Origin: an uncultured Flaviramulus sp.
GTDB lineage: Bacteria; Bacteroidota; Bacteroidia; Flavobacteriales; Flavobacteriaceae
Reading direction: 5' to 3'
Length of the DNA stretch: 64,000 nucleotides
Assembly: GCA_947495125.1 (NCBI GenBank)
Contig: CANLXL010000001.1
Span: forward strand, 434,001 to 498,000
Shown here: positions 49,597 to 58,586 of the stretch, one piece after another
Layout of the letters: each line of letters opens with the position of its first letter
How positions within the stretch are numbered: position 1 is the stretch's first letter
Translations under genes and position numbers: made by a program
Notes under the pieces: model-generated
Told to the model about the DNA's origin: nothing
Databases searched by the model: none
The model's input: the letters and a program-made list of their open reading frames with translations, nothing else

Positions 49597-51123
49597 ATGA
49601 AATCGAATATCTATACCATTTTATTTACGCTTTTTGTTTCAGCATCGTTACAAGCTCAGGAATATATTTCTGCAAAACTTATAGATTCGACAACTCAAAA
49701 ACCCATTCCTTATGCTACCATTGCTTTAAATAAAGCATCCGGAGTTATAAGTAATGAAAATGGTGACTTTTTATTGTATTTGAATAAAAAACCGGCAGCA
49801 ACAGATTCTTTATTTATAAGCTGTTTAGGTTATCAGACGAAACGGATTAGGCTGGATAAGTTCAACGACAGTACCATCGTTTTAAGCAATAAATCTATAG
49901 AACTTAAAGAAGTACTCTTATCTAGCGAAAACTACACTGTAGAAGAGATTTTAGAAAAAGTAAAAGAGAATTTAATAAACAATTACGATTTTGAATTCAC
50001 TAAGAATAAATTGTTTTACAGAGAGTCCTATTTTACAGATATCTTAAAGAGCAACATAGATATTAAGAAGTCAACAATTCCAGAATTCAACCAAAAATTC
50101 TTTGATAGCCTAATCCATATCATCCCAAAACACTCTGATAATTATACCGAAATTTTAGGCATTTTATATCAAAGACCTAAGACCCCCGATACGCACAAAC
50201 TAGACATTATCAAGGCTTCGACACTATATGACAAAAACAATGAAATAACCTTTAGTGGTCTTGAAGAAAAATTCAGCAAGATCTTTAAAAAACATGTTAA
50301 ACGTAATTCTTATTTTAAAATTAAGTCGGGTATTTTCGGAACTAAGGAAGAAATAAATTCTTCATTATTCGATGATAAAAAACAAAAAGAAGAGGTAGAA
50401 CAAACAAAAGCTCTTATCGAGGAACAAAAAAAGAAAGAACTTGAGCGAAAGAAAAACTTCTTAAAATATAGAAAGCGTACCATTTCTAATTTGGAAACAA
50501 GTAGTTTTATGTTTGAAGATTCCCATCTCACTTTTTTAGAAAAAGACAGACGTTACGAATTTAAACTTCTGGATTACATCTTTCTGAACGACGATTTTGT
50601 TTACAAAATATCCTTTACGCCAAAAAGAAAAGAGGACTATCAGGGAACCATTTATGTAAATACTGATGACTTTGCGATTGTTCGTGTAGATTACGACAAT
50701 ATAAAATCACTTAGAAAATTTCGACTCTTAGGAATTTCCCTTGATGAATATCTAAAAAAAGGAACCTTTATCTATTCTAAAAACGCAACGAATAAATACG
50801 CTCTTAAATATGCTGAAATGGAATCGGGTAGTAAATTTGGTATAAAACGTCCTTTAAAAATTATCGAAAAGAACAAACATACTAAAGGACGTAGAAAGCA
50901 AAATGAAATATCCAGCGATCTTCATTTTATAGTATCCAACAGGACTAAGAAAGAATTGGTCATCTTTGAAAATGAAAGTATCGCCGAAACAGTGTTTAAC
51001 GGTTTTACCGAAAAGGCCAGCATAAATCCGACCTATTTACCTAAATACGATCCGGATTTCTGGAAAGGTTATAATGTTATTGAACCCAATCAAGCTATTA
51101 AGGATTTTAAGAGTATTGAGTAA
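49597..51123 (+). CDS. Exported CarboxypepD_reg-like domain protein
   Basis: The 508-aa protein has a signal peptide (1-20, ending LQAQ), a carboxypeptidase-regulatory-like beta-sandwich domain at about residues 21-108 (SAKLIDSTTQKPIPYATIAL, then ISNENGDFLLYL and ISCLGYQTKRI), followed by a long mixed region with a charged coiled-coil stretch near 265-290 and a DUF5686-like or barrel-associated end (FAIVRVDYDNIKSLRKFRLL near 365). Such proteins are abundant cell-envelope proteins in Bacteroidetes, with unknown role. It is monocistronic; the convergent lipoprotein gene ends 5 nt away. Confidence 0.75.
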   Translation: MKSNIYTILFTLFVSASLQAQEYISAKLIDSTTQKPIPYATIALNKASGVISNENGDFLLYLNKKPAATDSLFISCLGYQTKRIRLDKFNDSTIVLSNKSIELKEVLLSSENYTVEEILEKVKENLINNYDFEFTKNKLFYRESYFTDILKSNIDIKKSTIPEFNQKFFDSLIHIIPKHSDNYTEILGILYQRPKTPDTHKLDIIKASTLYDKNNEITFSGLEEKFSKIFKKHVKRNSYFKIKSGIFGTKEEINSSLFDDKKQKEEVEQTKALIEEQKKKELERKKNFLKYRKRTISNLETSSFMFEDSHLTFLEKDRRYEFKLLDYIFLNDDFVYKISFTPKRKEDYQGTIYVNTDDFAIVRVDYDNIKSLRKFRLLGISLDEYLKKGTFIYSKNATNKYALKYAEMESGSKFGIKRPLKIIEKNKHTKGRRKQNEISSDLHFIVSNRTKKELVIFENESIAETVFNGFTEKASINPTYLPKYDPDFWKGYNVIEPNQAIKDFKSIE

Positions 51124-51128
51124 AACTA

Positions 51129-51599
51129 TTAAGCTCTACCGTTGAATAAAATGACAGATGCGCTTTTCGTAGATAGATTTATTGTGGTTCTAAAATAGCA
51201 ACTTCCTCCGTCTTCAACATTAAAAAAATCGATAAAACCCCACCATTCACTAGATTCGTCATCACAATAGGCAAACACTTTAACTAGTTTTTCATTTGTC
51301 AAATTGACACAAGGGATTAAAAACATTCTATACGCTTTAATCTCGAGTTTTTCATTATAACGGTTTTCATTATTATATGTTGTAAAGCTTTTTTTGAGAT
51401 TATATTGTACTTCATAGATTTCTTGTTCAGTTAACGAAAAAGACTTCTTAATATTCCTAAATAAAGAATTATCAATAATCCCGGATTCCTTTAATTTGAC
51501 AATTGCAGAATCCAAACTTACAATTTTATGGTTTAATTTCAATTCCTCTTTACAGCTAAAAGCTAAACCTATTATGACTATTATAATAATTCTTCTCAT
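51129..51599 (-). CDS. Hypothetical lipoprotein
   Basis: The 156-aa protein starts with a short signal peptide and lipobox (IIGLAFSCKEE, C16). The mature part is polar and has helical segments (SLDSAIVKLKESGIIDNSLF near residue 29) then beta-like stretches with aromatic residues (ESSEWWGFIDFFNVEDGG near 116). I recognise no family. It is the last gene of a minus-strand run and lies 19 nt behind the phosphoesterase gene, with which it may be co-transcribed. Confidence 0.65.
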   Translation of the reverse strand: MRRIIIIVIIGLAFSCKEELKLNHKIVSLDSAIVKLKESGIIDNSLFRNIKKSFSLTEQEIYEVQYNLKKSFTTYNNENRYNEKLEIKAYRMFLIPCVNLTNEKLVKVFAYCDDESSEWWGFIDFFNVEDGGSCYFRTTINLSTKSASVILFNGRA

Positions 51600-51618
51600 G
51601 TCATGTTACACCCTATTA

Positions 51619-52350
51619 TTAATTTTTATTCCTTCCCTTTTCATTAGGATATAGTGAAGGTAAGGCATCGCTTTGAAATATTTCTTTAGAGTTAATATCA
51701 ATAGCCGATAATTTCCCAGTAAAGGCAGCCCCGGTATCAATATTCCAAACGTTAATGGCATTCATAGGAACTTCTGATTTAAAATGAATGGTCGGTGTAT
51801 GCCCGATATAAATCTCTTTATAATGTTTCAACCTGTTAGGGTAAAATTCAGAATCTTTACGAATTCTGTTATCCATGGTCAGTGCCATTTCCCATAGGGT
51901 TCTATCAAAGTAAAAACTGGCTTTAAAGACCTCTTTGGTTACACCATGCATGGATGTAAAACCCGCATGAATAAACAGACGTTGTTCATCATCAATATAA
52001 TACAGAGGCATATTTTCGAAGAAGTTAAGATGTTCGGTTTTCATCTCCTTTGAAAACCCTTCATAACTTTCCATAGTTTCCTTACCGCCGTGCATATACC
52101 AGGTTGGATTGACCTTATTTTCTCTTAACCAATCTTCACACCAAACATCATGATTCCCTTTTATAAAGACACAATTTATGTTTTGAGATAACGCGATTAA
52201 AAACTGAATAACTTGTGCTGATTCGCCCCAACCATCTACGTAATCGCCAACAAAAATGAGTGTATCTTCATCTTTTACCCCGACCTTATTCAATACCTGT
52301 ATCAAAGCCTTTAATCCACCATGAATATCTCCAATTGCTATTACTCGCAT
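51619..52350 (-). CDS. Metallophosphoesterase (PPP-type serine/threonine phosphatase-like)
   Basis: The protein (243 aa from ATG 52350) has the PPP metal-binding motifs in order: AIGDIHGGLKAL, FVGDYVDGWGES, FIKGNHDVWCEDWL, and a late IHAGF histidine motif plus YIGHTPTI. It is cytoplasmic. Bacterial relatives include PrpA-like protein phosphatases and Ap4A-type hydrolases; the substrate is not determined. An in-frame TTG at 52365 would add five residues, but it falls inside a perfect -7 element, so ATG 52350 is the better start and the transcript would have an extremely short leader. Confidence 0.88.
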   Translation of the reverse strand: MRVIAIGDIHGGLKALIQVLNKVGVKDEDTLIFVGDYVDGWGESAQVIQFLIALSQNINCVFIKGNHDVWCEDWLRENKVNPTWYMHGGKETMESYEGFSKEMKTEHLNFFENMPLYYIDDEQRLFIHAGFTSMHGVTKEVFKASFYFDRTLWEMALTMDNRIRKDSEFYPNRLKHYKEIYIGHTPTIHFKSEVPMNAINVWNIDTGAAFTGKLSAIDINSKEIFQSDALPSLYPNEKGRNKN

Positions 52351-52362
52351 ATTTTTTTTTGA

Positions 52363-52370
52363 CAAATGTA
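52363..52370 (-). promoter_or_regulatory. -7 promoter element of the metallophosphoesterase gene
   Basis: On the minus strand this is TACATTTG, an exact TAnnTTTG match, with TTG 21 nt further upstream (52394-52392). It ends 12 nt before the ATG at 52350, so the predicted leader is only a few nucleotides. Confidence 0.55.
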
Positions 52371-52414
52371 AAATAGATTCTATTTAGAAAACAAGACCAG
52401 AAGTTAACTTTTCA

Positions 52415-53680
52415 TTAAAAATACTGCCCTATCCCAAATACAAATCCATTTGTGGCATCTTTTGTAAGTCCGTGTCCATAATCGATTCTAAAAATAGCAT
52501 TGTATATTTTTTTATGAATAAAACGAAGTCCGATACCAGAATAGACTCTCACATTTTCAGATTTCGAAAAATCCCCCAAATCACCACCCGGATTACGCCA
52601 TGTGCCGGAATCTACAAAAGCATTTCCCTGGAGAACAAACCAGTTCTTTTCGTATATCGTATGTCGATATTCGGTATTATAAATTATGACCCCTGTACCT
52701 CTATCAATAACATTACCTACACCCCTAATATTTATATTATTATCAACCGAAAAAGGGGCAAAAGGTGTTTTATCATTTTTAGACAAACCCATTCTAACTC
52801 TATTGGCCCAATTCCCGCGTTGGCCTATACGCTTAAAAAAGTAAAAGTCATTCCATGCAATAAAAAAATCGGGAAGTTGATCATTCGTAGATGTTACGTA
52901 TTGAAAATGAAATTGACTTCTAAAACCGGAAACATATTGATAAAAATAATCCAGGTTATTATATTCATATATAACCTTGAGTAACCATTTATGCACATTA
53001 AGTTCCTGAGGAACATCAGGACTCGTGGCTCCAGATTTATAAGCATAATCTTCCATAAAATAATTAAAGCCTAACTCAAATCTATTTTTAAAATTAATTT
53101 CGTACAAGCCTAAAACCTCAAAAGATTCATTATTATATTTATAATCTGCCGTGGTATTATCAAAGAAAACAGGCTCTTGCGTTGTTAAATTCTGATAATT
53201 AACCGCCAACCCTAACTTATTAGAAAATAAATAAGGTGCTCTAAAATTTATGGCATAAGAACTATAAATATCTTTTTGATAAAAGCCACCAAATCCTATA
53301 TTTCTTCCAAATACGTTGAATTCATATAAGCCCGCTCTATAGGCGAACTCATCGTCATTCGTGGTATAAATATTTAATGAGGGAATAAGTGTAAAGTTCT
53401 CGACGATATTATAGAACACATTATAAGTATCATCCTGTGCCTCAAATACCTGAAAATACGCATGTGATACCGAAGGCAAGCGTTTTAAACGAATAATGTC
53501 CTGCTCAATCACCAACGAATCTAACGCATCACCGGGTTTTATGCTAGAAACGTTTTTTATAAAAGCCGATTTTATTTTTTTATTCCCCTGAATTTTCAAA
53601 TCGGCCACCCTGTTTTCTTGAGAAAACACGATAGCACTGCATAAGGTTATAAGTATATACGCCAGATACTTTCTAATCAT
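52415..53680 (-). CDS. BamA/TamA-like outer-membrane beta-barrel protein with one POTRA domain
   Basis: The 421-aa protein has a signal peptide (1-20, ending VFSQ), one POTRA-like domain (about 24-92: VADLKIQGNKKIKSAFIKNV, then DIIRLKRLPSVSHAYFQVF) and a 16-strand-type Omp85/surface-antigen barrel ending in FGIGQYF. The lid-lock VRGF-type motif appears as NINIRGVGNVIDRG near residue 309 (RG retained). It is much shorter than BamA, so it is more likely a patatin/TamA/TpsB-like accessory Omp85 protein. It begins with a 4-nt overlap (ATGA) to the upstream lipoprotein, forming an operon with the lipoprotein and the GH113-like gene. Confidence 0.8.
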   Translation of the reverse strand: MIRKYLAYILITLCSAIVFSQENRVADLKIQGNKKIKSAFIKNVSSIKPGDALDSLVIEQDIIRLKRLPSVSHAYFQVFEAQDDTYNVFYNIVENFTLIPSLNIYTTNDDEFAYRAGLYEFNVFGRNIGFGGFYQKDIYSSYAINFRAPYLFSNKLGLAVNYQNLTTQEPVFFDNTTADYKYNNESFEVLGLYEINFKNRFELGFNYFMEDYAYKSGATSPDVPQELNVHKWLLKVIYEYNNLDYFYQYVSGFRSQFHFQYVTSTNDQLPDFFIAWNDFYFFKRIGQRGNWANRVRMGLSKNDKTPFAPFSVDNNINIRGVGNVIDRGTGVIIYNTEYRHTIYEKNWFVLQGNAFVDSGTWRNPGGDLGDFSKSENVRVYSGIGLRFIHKKIYNAIFRIDYGHGLTKDATNGFVFGIGQYF

Positions 53681-54414
53681 AGTACTTCAAACGTTTTTAA
53701 AATCACCCAATTTACCCAATTATCTTCACTTACATCCATTAACGTGAAATTATATTCCTGGCCTCCAACAAGGCTTGAGGGTGCCTGCCTCGTAACATTT
53801 AAAACCACATTATCAGTATTATAGAATTGGAATGTATTATCGTAAGTATAGGTTCCCGATACTAAATCATTATTGCTATTCGACACAACCTGGAAATAGA
53901 TCGCGTTATCGCCATAAGCATTATCGGTCCATGTAAATTCGGGCATTCCGGGTTGAGATTGATCTATGATTACCGCATCATTCCAAACGGTAGGTTTTGT
54001 AATTTGTTTGGATCTTATTGGATTGGATACTTTAATATCACCTTGCAATTCAAATGTAATCACAATCCATTTCCCATGAGCATCTAATTGTGTAAACCGT
54101 CCTAAATAGCCATTAAAAAAAGGTTCGCTTTCAATAAGAATCTGCTGATAGTTAGAAAAATCGTTTGGATCAACATCTGTCGTATTTGTTTCATAAAACC
54201 TAATATCGGTAGCTCCGGGTTCCGGATAGTAAAATGTTAAAATAGCATTGGTGTTTTGGTCACTAGCCGCACAAGCAATTACGCCGCCATTTTCAAAAGA
54301 CATGGTATTTAAATACGACAAGAGTGTGTCCGATTGTTCATCATCAGCGTCTGAGCAAGACCACGCCCCTAAACAAACTAACGTAAAACACACTATTCTA
54401 TTTATAAGCTTCAT
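53677..54414 (-). CDS. Hypothetical lipoprotein in the BamA-like/GH113-like operon
   Basis: The 245-aa protein has a lipobox at CLGAWSCSDADDE (C20), followed by acidic residues that resemble a Bacteroidetes surface-export signal (S-D-x-D-D). The mature part is beta-rich with many aromatic residues (ILTFYYPEPGATDIRFYETN near 68, TYTYDNTFQFYNTDNVVLNV near 192), consistent with one or two Ig-like or beta-sandwich domains, but I recognise no family. It overlaps the GH113-like gene by 17 nt upstream and the barrel gene by 4 nt downstream, so the three proteins are translationally coupled and probably function together. Confidence 0.7.
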   Translation of the reverse strand: MKLINRIVCFTLVCLGAWSCSDADDEQSDTLLSYLNTMSFENGGVIACAASDQNTNAILTFYYPEPGATDIRFYETNTTDVDPNDFSNYQQILIESEPFFNGYLGRFTQLDAHGKWIVITFELQGDIKVSNPIRSKQITKPTVWNDAVIIDQSQPGMPEFTWTDNAYGDNAIYFQVVSNSNNDLVSGTYTYDNTFQFYNTDNVVLNVTRQAPSSLVGGQEYNFTLMDVSEDNWVNWVILKTFEVL

Positions 54415-55405
54415 AATGCTTTTTAATCAATGCTTCAACGGGTTTGTTTTGTGGTGTAAACCGAGAGTTGTTTTCTCCACCGGACTCGCTATGATTATGG
54501 TGCCACTTCCATAAAAACCCTCCGGAAAACCAATCTTCTTTCCAAAAAGTTTCAAACAAAGCCTGGGTTGCATTGGTTTGTGCTTCAAAATTAACCTGGG
54601 ACATACTTCTGTCACTTTTCCAAGGTTCCCTTCCGGAATGGTCAACACTTCTATAGCCAAATTCAGTAAATAAAATCGGCTTTTCATAGGTTTCTGAAAG
54701 TTCTTCAACTACTTTTTTATGCGGTTCCCAGCCTTTTAAACAATCCTCCACCGTTGGGGTTTTATTCACACTCACGGGAAAATAGGCATCTACACCAATA
54801 AAATCCAATTCCTTCCAAAAGGGTGTGCGCTTAAACTCATCCCAGTTCGCTGCATAGGTTAATTTTCCTTTATACACTTTCCTTATACTGATTATTAGAT
54901 CTAACCAATAATCCGGCCTGTTGATTACAAACTTTTCAAGCTCCGTCCCAATACAAAAAATGTCTGCTTTTATATCCTGAGCCAATTCAGCATATTCTAA
55001 AATAAATGCCGAATACGCATCCTCTAAAGTTTTCCAATCGGTTTCATTTTTCATCTCAATATAACCTGTAAACTCACCACGCCAAACCCAAATTTGAGGT
55101 TTCAGCATAATCTTAATGCCCTTTTTCACCAATGCTTCGGCATACTGCTTTGCCCCTGCTTTAGTTTCCCCATACCATTGTCTTTCTGTATTAAACATAA
55201 TCTCAGGGTGACTTAGATCTTTTATGAACCCAAATGGCATAACTGCCGCATAATTAGCATTTACATCGACAATCGGCAAAACATGCGTATCATTTATTGG
55301 AGTACGATGCGCCACAAAACTCAAGCCATTTATCTTTTTATCTTGCGAAGTACAACTTTGAATGACTATAGAAAATACAATTAGGAGTTTACAAACTTTC
55401 ATCAA
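54398..55405 (-). CDS. GH113-like glycoside hydrolase (beta-mannanase type) lipoprotein
   Basis: The 335-aa protein has a lipobox at VIQSCTSQD (C18) and a TIM barrel resembling glycoside hydrolase family 113: VMPFGFIKDLSHPE, GIKIMLKPQIWVWRGEFTGY, the acid/base Glu in IFCIGTELEKFVI (about residue 152), DFIGVDAYFPVS, and the nucleophile Glu in ILFTEFGYRSVDHSGREPWK (about residue 243), then GGFLWKWHHNHSE. GH113 enzymes cleave beta-1,4-mannan; here the substrate is inferred only. Similar TIM-barrel proteins in flavobacteria are often annotated as GTA/GH113-like. It overlaps the following lipoprotein gene by 17 nt. Confidence 0.78.
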   Translation of the reverse strand: MMKVCKLLIVFSIVIQSCTSQDKKINGLSFVAHRTPINDTHVLPIVDVNANYAAVMPFGFIKDLSHPEIMFNTERQWYGETKAGAKQYAEALVKKGIKIMLKPQIWVWRGEFTGYIEMKNETDWKTLEDAYSAFILEYAELAQDIKADIFCIGTELEKFVINRPDYWLDLIISIRKVYKGKLTYAANWDEFKRTPFWKELDFIGVDAYFPVSVNKTPTVEDCLKGWEPHKKVVEELSETYEKPILFTEFGYRSVDHSGREPWKSDRSMSQVNFEAQTNATQALFETFWKEDWFSGGFLWKWHHNHSESGGENNSRFTPQNKPVEALIKKHYEAYK

Positions 55406-55438
55406 ATTTGATTTAAACTCCTAATTTACTATTAATCA

Positions 55439-56305
55439 TTAAAATAATGCTCGTAAACCTATATTAAATGATTGTCCCAATCCTGTATTACTTCCTCTAA
55501 CGAAATTACTATATAACAGTTCCAGATTTAAAACCTTCGTCAATTGATATTTGCCGCCAAAACCTAAAGCCGTATAGTCCTGCTCAAAATCGCCAATTCT
55601 TTGTTGATGTTGTGCAAAACCCAAAATTGTAAATTCCTGATTTGGAAAATAACTTAAAAATACACCAGGCACAAAAACAAATGTATTATTTGCAAAACTT
55701 GTGTCTTCTCCAAAATTATACTCCGTATTTAATTCTGTAAACAACTGCCAATCACCACTTGGAAATGTATAATCGTAGAAAAATCTGTTTTGAAATGTAA
55801 ACGCAGTTTGATCTAAAAACACGCCGTCTTCAACTTCATTGTCCACCAAAGGAATATGAAATGCCGTTTGAACCGTGAAGTTACTCACATCTTTAAACGG
55901 ATTAAATTTTATTGCCGGTGCTATAGAGCTAACACCCGATCGCGCAGTTCCGGTTTCTCCATCAAATGAAAAAACATCTAATGCACTTCTATCGTTAACA
56001 ACATTGGATCTAATTTCGACAAGCAAACCGACATTAAGTGTATTATTATTTGAAACTCCTGTAAACACATCGATAGTAGATGTGAAATAGGTTTCCCTGT
56101 CTTTGTCACTTTTAACACCATTAAACTTCCCTTTTGTTTCGGTATATAGATTATTAAACCATTTAATATCCCACTGCCCTTTTTTCAATAATTTAGAAGG
56201 TGTATAGGTTTGAATATTACTCTTCTCTTCCTTTTCGTCTTCCTGGGAAAATCCGGTAAATCCACCAATGAAGGTAATTACTAACAATATTATTATTTTT
56301 TTCAT
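55439..56305 (-). CDS. Outer-membrane beta-barrel protein (transporter-like, unknown substrate)
   Basis: The 288-aa protein has a signal peptide (1-20, ending GFSQ), an acidic segment and then alternating amphipathic strands through to a terminal phenylalanine, as in outer-membrane barrels. NNTLNVGLLVEIRSN, SSIAPAIKFNPFKDVSNFTV, VFVPGVFLSYFPNQEF and GGKYQLTKVLNLELLYSNFV are typical strand pairs. It resembles the MetA-pathway-of-phenol-degradation/porin-like barrel group, but I see no specific family motif. It lies 34 nt behind the DUF547 gene and 33 nt before the glycosidase gene, all on the minus strand. Confidence 0.7.
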   Translation of the reverse strand: MKKIIILLVITFIGGFTGFSQEDEKEEKSNIQTYTPSKLLKKGQWDIKWFNNLYTETKGKFNGVKSDKDRETYFTSTIDVFTGVSNNNTLNVGLLVEIRSNVVNDRSALDVFSFDGETGTARSGVSSIAPAIKFNPFKDVSNFTVQTAFHIPLVDNEVEDGVFLDQTAFTFQNRFFYDYTFPSGDWQLFTELNTEYNFGEDTSFANNTFVFVPGVFLSYFPNQEFTILGFAQHQQRIGDFEQDYTALGFGGKYQLTKVLNLELLYSNFVRGSNTGLGQSFNIGLRALF

Positions 56306-56339
56306 CTTATTTATTTTGATTTGTATATTTATATTTAGT

Positions 56340-57050
56340 CTACTGTTTATTTAAATTCCAATCGTAAGTAAAATAACTTAACTTAAAATTGCTGGGTATT
56401 TTTTCTGTTCTGTAGGTATTTATAAAATCTATTTCAGAACTCCCTTTAGTTTTAAAATCTCCCTTATACCACTCCATAATTTGCGAAGCATAAACGCGTT
56501 TCTTTTTAGTATTTACCTTTAAAAACGTTCCATTTAAAGCTATTTTGGTTTGCTTATCCATTTGAGCATCCAAAGTATCTGACAAATAGGCTTCACTTAT
56601 TAAAGGCGGGCACCCTACAGCTCCACAAACCAATACAAAATGAAATCTTGCATCATTAAATTGAGCTCTTAAAAGTTTATGTTCAATATCATTTAAGGTA
56701 ATTTTTTTACCTCCAAGACTATATTGTGTTCTATCAAAAAAGCCGGCATTATCTAAGGGTGATTTTGTCGGATAATTATCAATGATTCCTTTGATCACTG
56801 CCAAATTATAAGCGTTTATCCAAAACGCCTGATAGATTTCAGCATTATCCTTTGAAACAGAGATAGTTTCCGCCATTTTTAGAATTGCATTTAAATCGTC
56901 TTGATTGGCATGTATTATCGAGTAAGCCACTTTTCCATCGGCGACATGAGCTTTAAAAAAAACATCCGCTTTATTAAAAAAAGTACTTATATCTTGAGCA
57001 TAGCTATTCAAGGTAATAAAAGCCAGTATAAATATTATGTATCTTTTCAT
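56340..57050 (-). CDS. Exported DUF547 protein (second of two in the window)
   Basis: The 236-aa protein has a signal peptide (1-18, ending NSYAQ) rather than a lipobox, and a DUF547 domain: IYQAFWINAYNLAVIKGIID, then NYPTKSPLDNAGFFDRTQY, LNDIEHKLLRAQF, and HFVLVCGAVGCPPLISEAYL with the paired cysteines. It matches the DUF547 domain encoded at 47930 over its full length, but lacks that protein's linker. It is the first gene of a minus-strand run (DUF547, barrel, glycosidase, lipoprotein, BamA-like) and is divergent from the FAD oxidoreductase. Function unknown. Confidence 0.85.
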   Translation of the reverse strand: MKRYIIFILAFITLNSYAQDISTFFNKADVFFKAHVADGKVAYSIIHANQDDLNAILKMAETISVSKDNAEIYQAFWINAYNLAVIKGIIDNYPTKSPLDNAGFFDRTQYSLGGKKITLNDIEHKLLRAQFNDARFHFVLVCGAVGCPPLISEAYLSDTLDAQMDKQTKIALNGTFLKVNTKKKRVYASQIMEWYKGDFKTKGSSEIDFINTYRTEKIPSNFKLSYFTYDWNLNKQ

Positions 57051-57136
57051 GTGTTCATATTTTATAATTGCAAAGTAACAACACCTCTGTCGTACGAAAT
57101 GTTAGCTAACTTACAAAACAAAAAAAAAGTAGCTTT

Positions 57137-57144
57137 TAAATTTG
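57137..57144 (+). promoter_or_regulatory. Candidate -7 element of the FAD oxidoreductase-polyferredoxin operon
   Basis: TAAATTTG matches TAnnTTTG exactly, 89 nt before the ATG at 57234. A second, one-mismatch box TACCTTTA at about 57192 is closer to the gene and could be used instead. No -33 TTG is well placed for the first. Confidence 0.35.
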
Positions 57145-57233
57145 TATCAACGCATCGATAAATAAATTAATTTATCTTTTCAATTAAGTTATTACCTTTA
57201 GTAACGACTGACAACAGCATAATCGAACAAAAA

Positions 57234-58577
57234 ATGGCACACATTGTTATTATAGGAAACGGGATTTCCGGAGTTACGGCGGCAAGACATATTAGAAAAC
57301 TATCTGATAAAAAAATTACTATTGTCTCTGCCGAAACTGATTATTTCTTTTCTCGTACGGCACTCATGTATGTATATATGGGTCACATGAAATTTGAACA
57401 TACACAACCTTACGAGAAATGGTTTTGGAAAAAGAATCGCATCGAACTTAAAAAAGGTTTTGTAAAAACTATTGAAACAAAGTCTAAAACCCTTCATTTT
57501 ACAGAGGGCGATACGCTACAATATGATCAATTGATTATTGCAACCGGTAGTAAGCCTAATAAGTTTGGATGGCCGGGTCAGGATTTAGATGGCGTTATGG
57601 GTATGTATCACAAACAAGATTTGGATAATCTTGAAAAGTATGCTCCTAATAATAAAGTTTGTAAGCGTGCAGTGATCGTTGGTGGCGGATTAATTGGTAT
57701 TGAATTAGCTGAAATGCTTCATTCCCGGCATATTCCTGTGACGTTTTTAGTGCGTGAAAGCAGCTTTTGGAATGGTGTTTTACCGGAGGGAGAAAGCGCT
57801 ATGATCAATAGAGAAATTATTAACAACGGTATCGATTTACGATTAGGTGTAAACTTAAAAGAAATTAAAGCTGATGGCAACGGCCGGGTCAAATCAATTG
57901 TTATTGCAGAAACTGGAGAAGAGATTCCTTGTGAAGTTGTCGGTTTAACGGCAGGTGTTTCACCCAATATAGGTTTTATCAAAGACTCTGATATTGAAAC
58001 CGGACGCGGCGTCAAAGTAAATCGCTTTTTAGAAACTAATGTTTCTGACGTGTATGCGATTGGTGATTGTGCAGAACAGCATGAAGGTATTGGTATGCGC
58101 AGACCCATTGAAGCGGTTTGGTATACCGGAAGAATGATGGGGGAAACCGTCGCACAAACCATTTGCGGGAACCGCATTCCCTATAAACCCGGACATTGGT
58201 TTAACTCTGCAAAATTTATAGATATAGAATACCAAACCTATGGATGGGTTTGGGCAGAACCAAAAGATAATGAAGCTCGCTTTTATTGGGAACACGATCG
58301 TGGAAAAAAGTGTATTCACTTGAATTACGATAAAACCACTCGAGAATTTATTGGAATCAATACCTTCGGAATTCGAATGCGTCATGAGTTTTTTGATCGG
58401 GTACTATCTGAAAAACGTTCGGTAGACCATGTATTGGAGCACCTAGCTGATGCTAATTTCGACCCTGAATTTTATAAACTTCATGAAAAAGAGATTGTTG
58501 CAAAATTCAACCGAGAAAATGACACCAATATTCAACTCAAAAAGAAAAACTGGAAACGTATTTTCCAAACTTCATAA
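57234..58577 (+). CDS. NAD(P)/FAD-dependent oxidoreductase (pyridine nucleotide-disulfide type)
   Basis: The 447-aa cytosolic flavoprotein has an N-terminal FAD site HIVIIGNGISGVTAARHIRK, the second Rossmann motif for NAD(P)H in RAVIVGGGLIGIELAEMLHS (about residues 145-164), IATGSKP, and the FAD-binding VSDVYAIGDCAEQHE near residue 275. A unique C-terminal domain of about 120 residues (WFNSAKFIDIEYQTYGWVWA, then HDRGKKCIHLNY) differs from nitrite or ferredoxin reductases. It is 9 nt upstream of a membrane 4Fe-4S protein, so it probably passes electrons from NAD(P)H to that protein or to a quinone. The final acceptor is unknown. Confidence 0.85.
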   Translation: MAHIVIIGNGISGVTAARHIRKLSDKKITIVSAETDYFFSRTALMYVYMGHMKFEHTQPYEKWFWKKNRIELKKGFVKTIETKSKTLHFTEGDTLQYDQLIIATGSKPNKFGWPGQDLDGVMGMYHKQDLDNLEKYAPNNKVCKRAVIVGGGLIGIELAEMLHSRHIPVTFLVRESSFWNGVLPEGESAMINREIINNGIDLRLGVNLKEIKADGNGRVKSIVIAETGEEIPCEVVGLTAGVSPNIGFIKDSDIETGRGVKVNRFLETNVSDVYAIGDCAEQHEGIGMRRPIEAVWYTGRMMGETVAQTICGNRIPYKPGHWFNSAKFIDIEYQTYGWVWAEPKDNEARFYWEHDRGKKCIHLNYDKTTREFIGINTFGIRMRHEFFDRVLSEKRSVDHVLEHLADANFDPEFYKLHEKEIVAKFNRENDTNIQLKKKNWKRIFQTS

Positions 58578-58586
58578 TTACATCAG

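Noticed and set aside
57719-58177. 152-codon antisense frame within the FAD oxidoreductase gene
   Set aside because: The plus-strand protein has full FAD and NAD(P) motifs through this stretch; the antisense product shows no family features.
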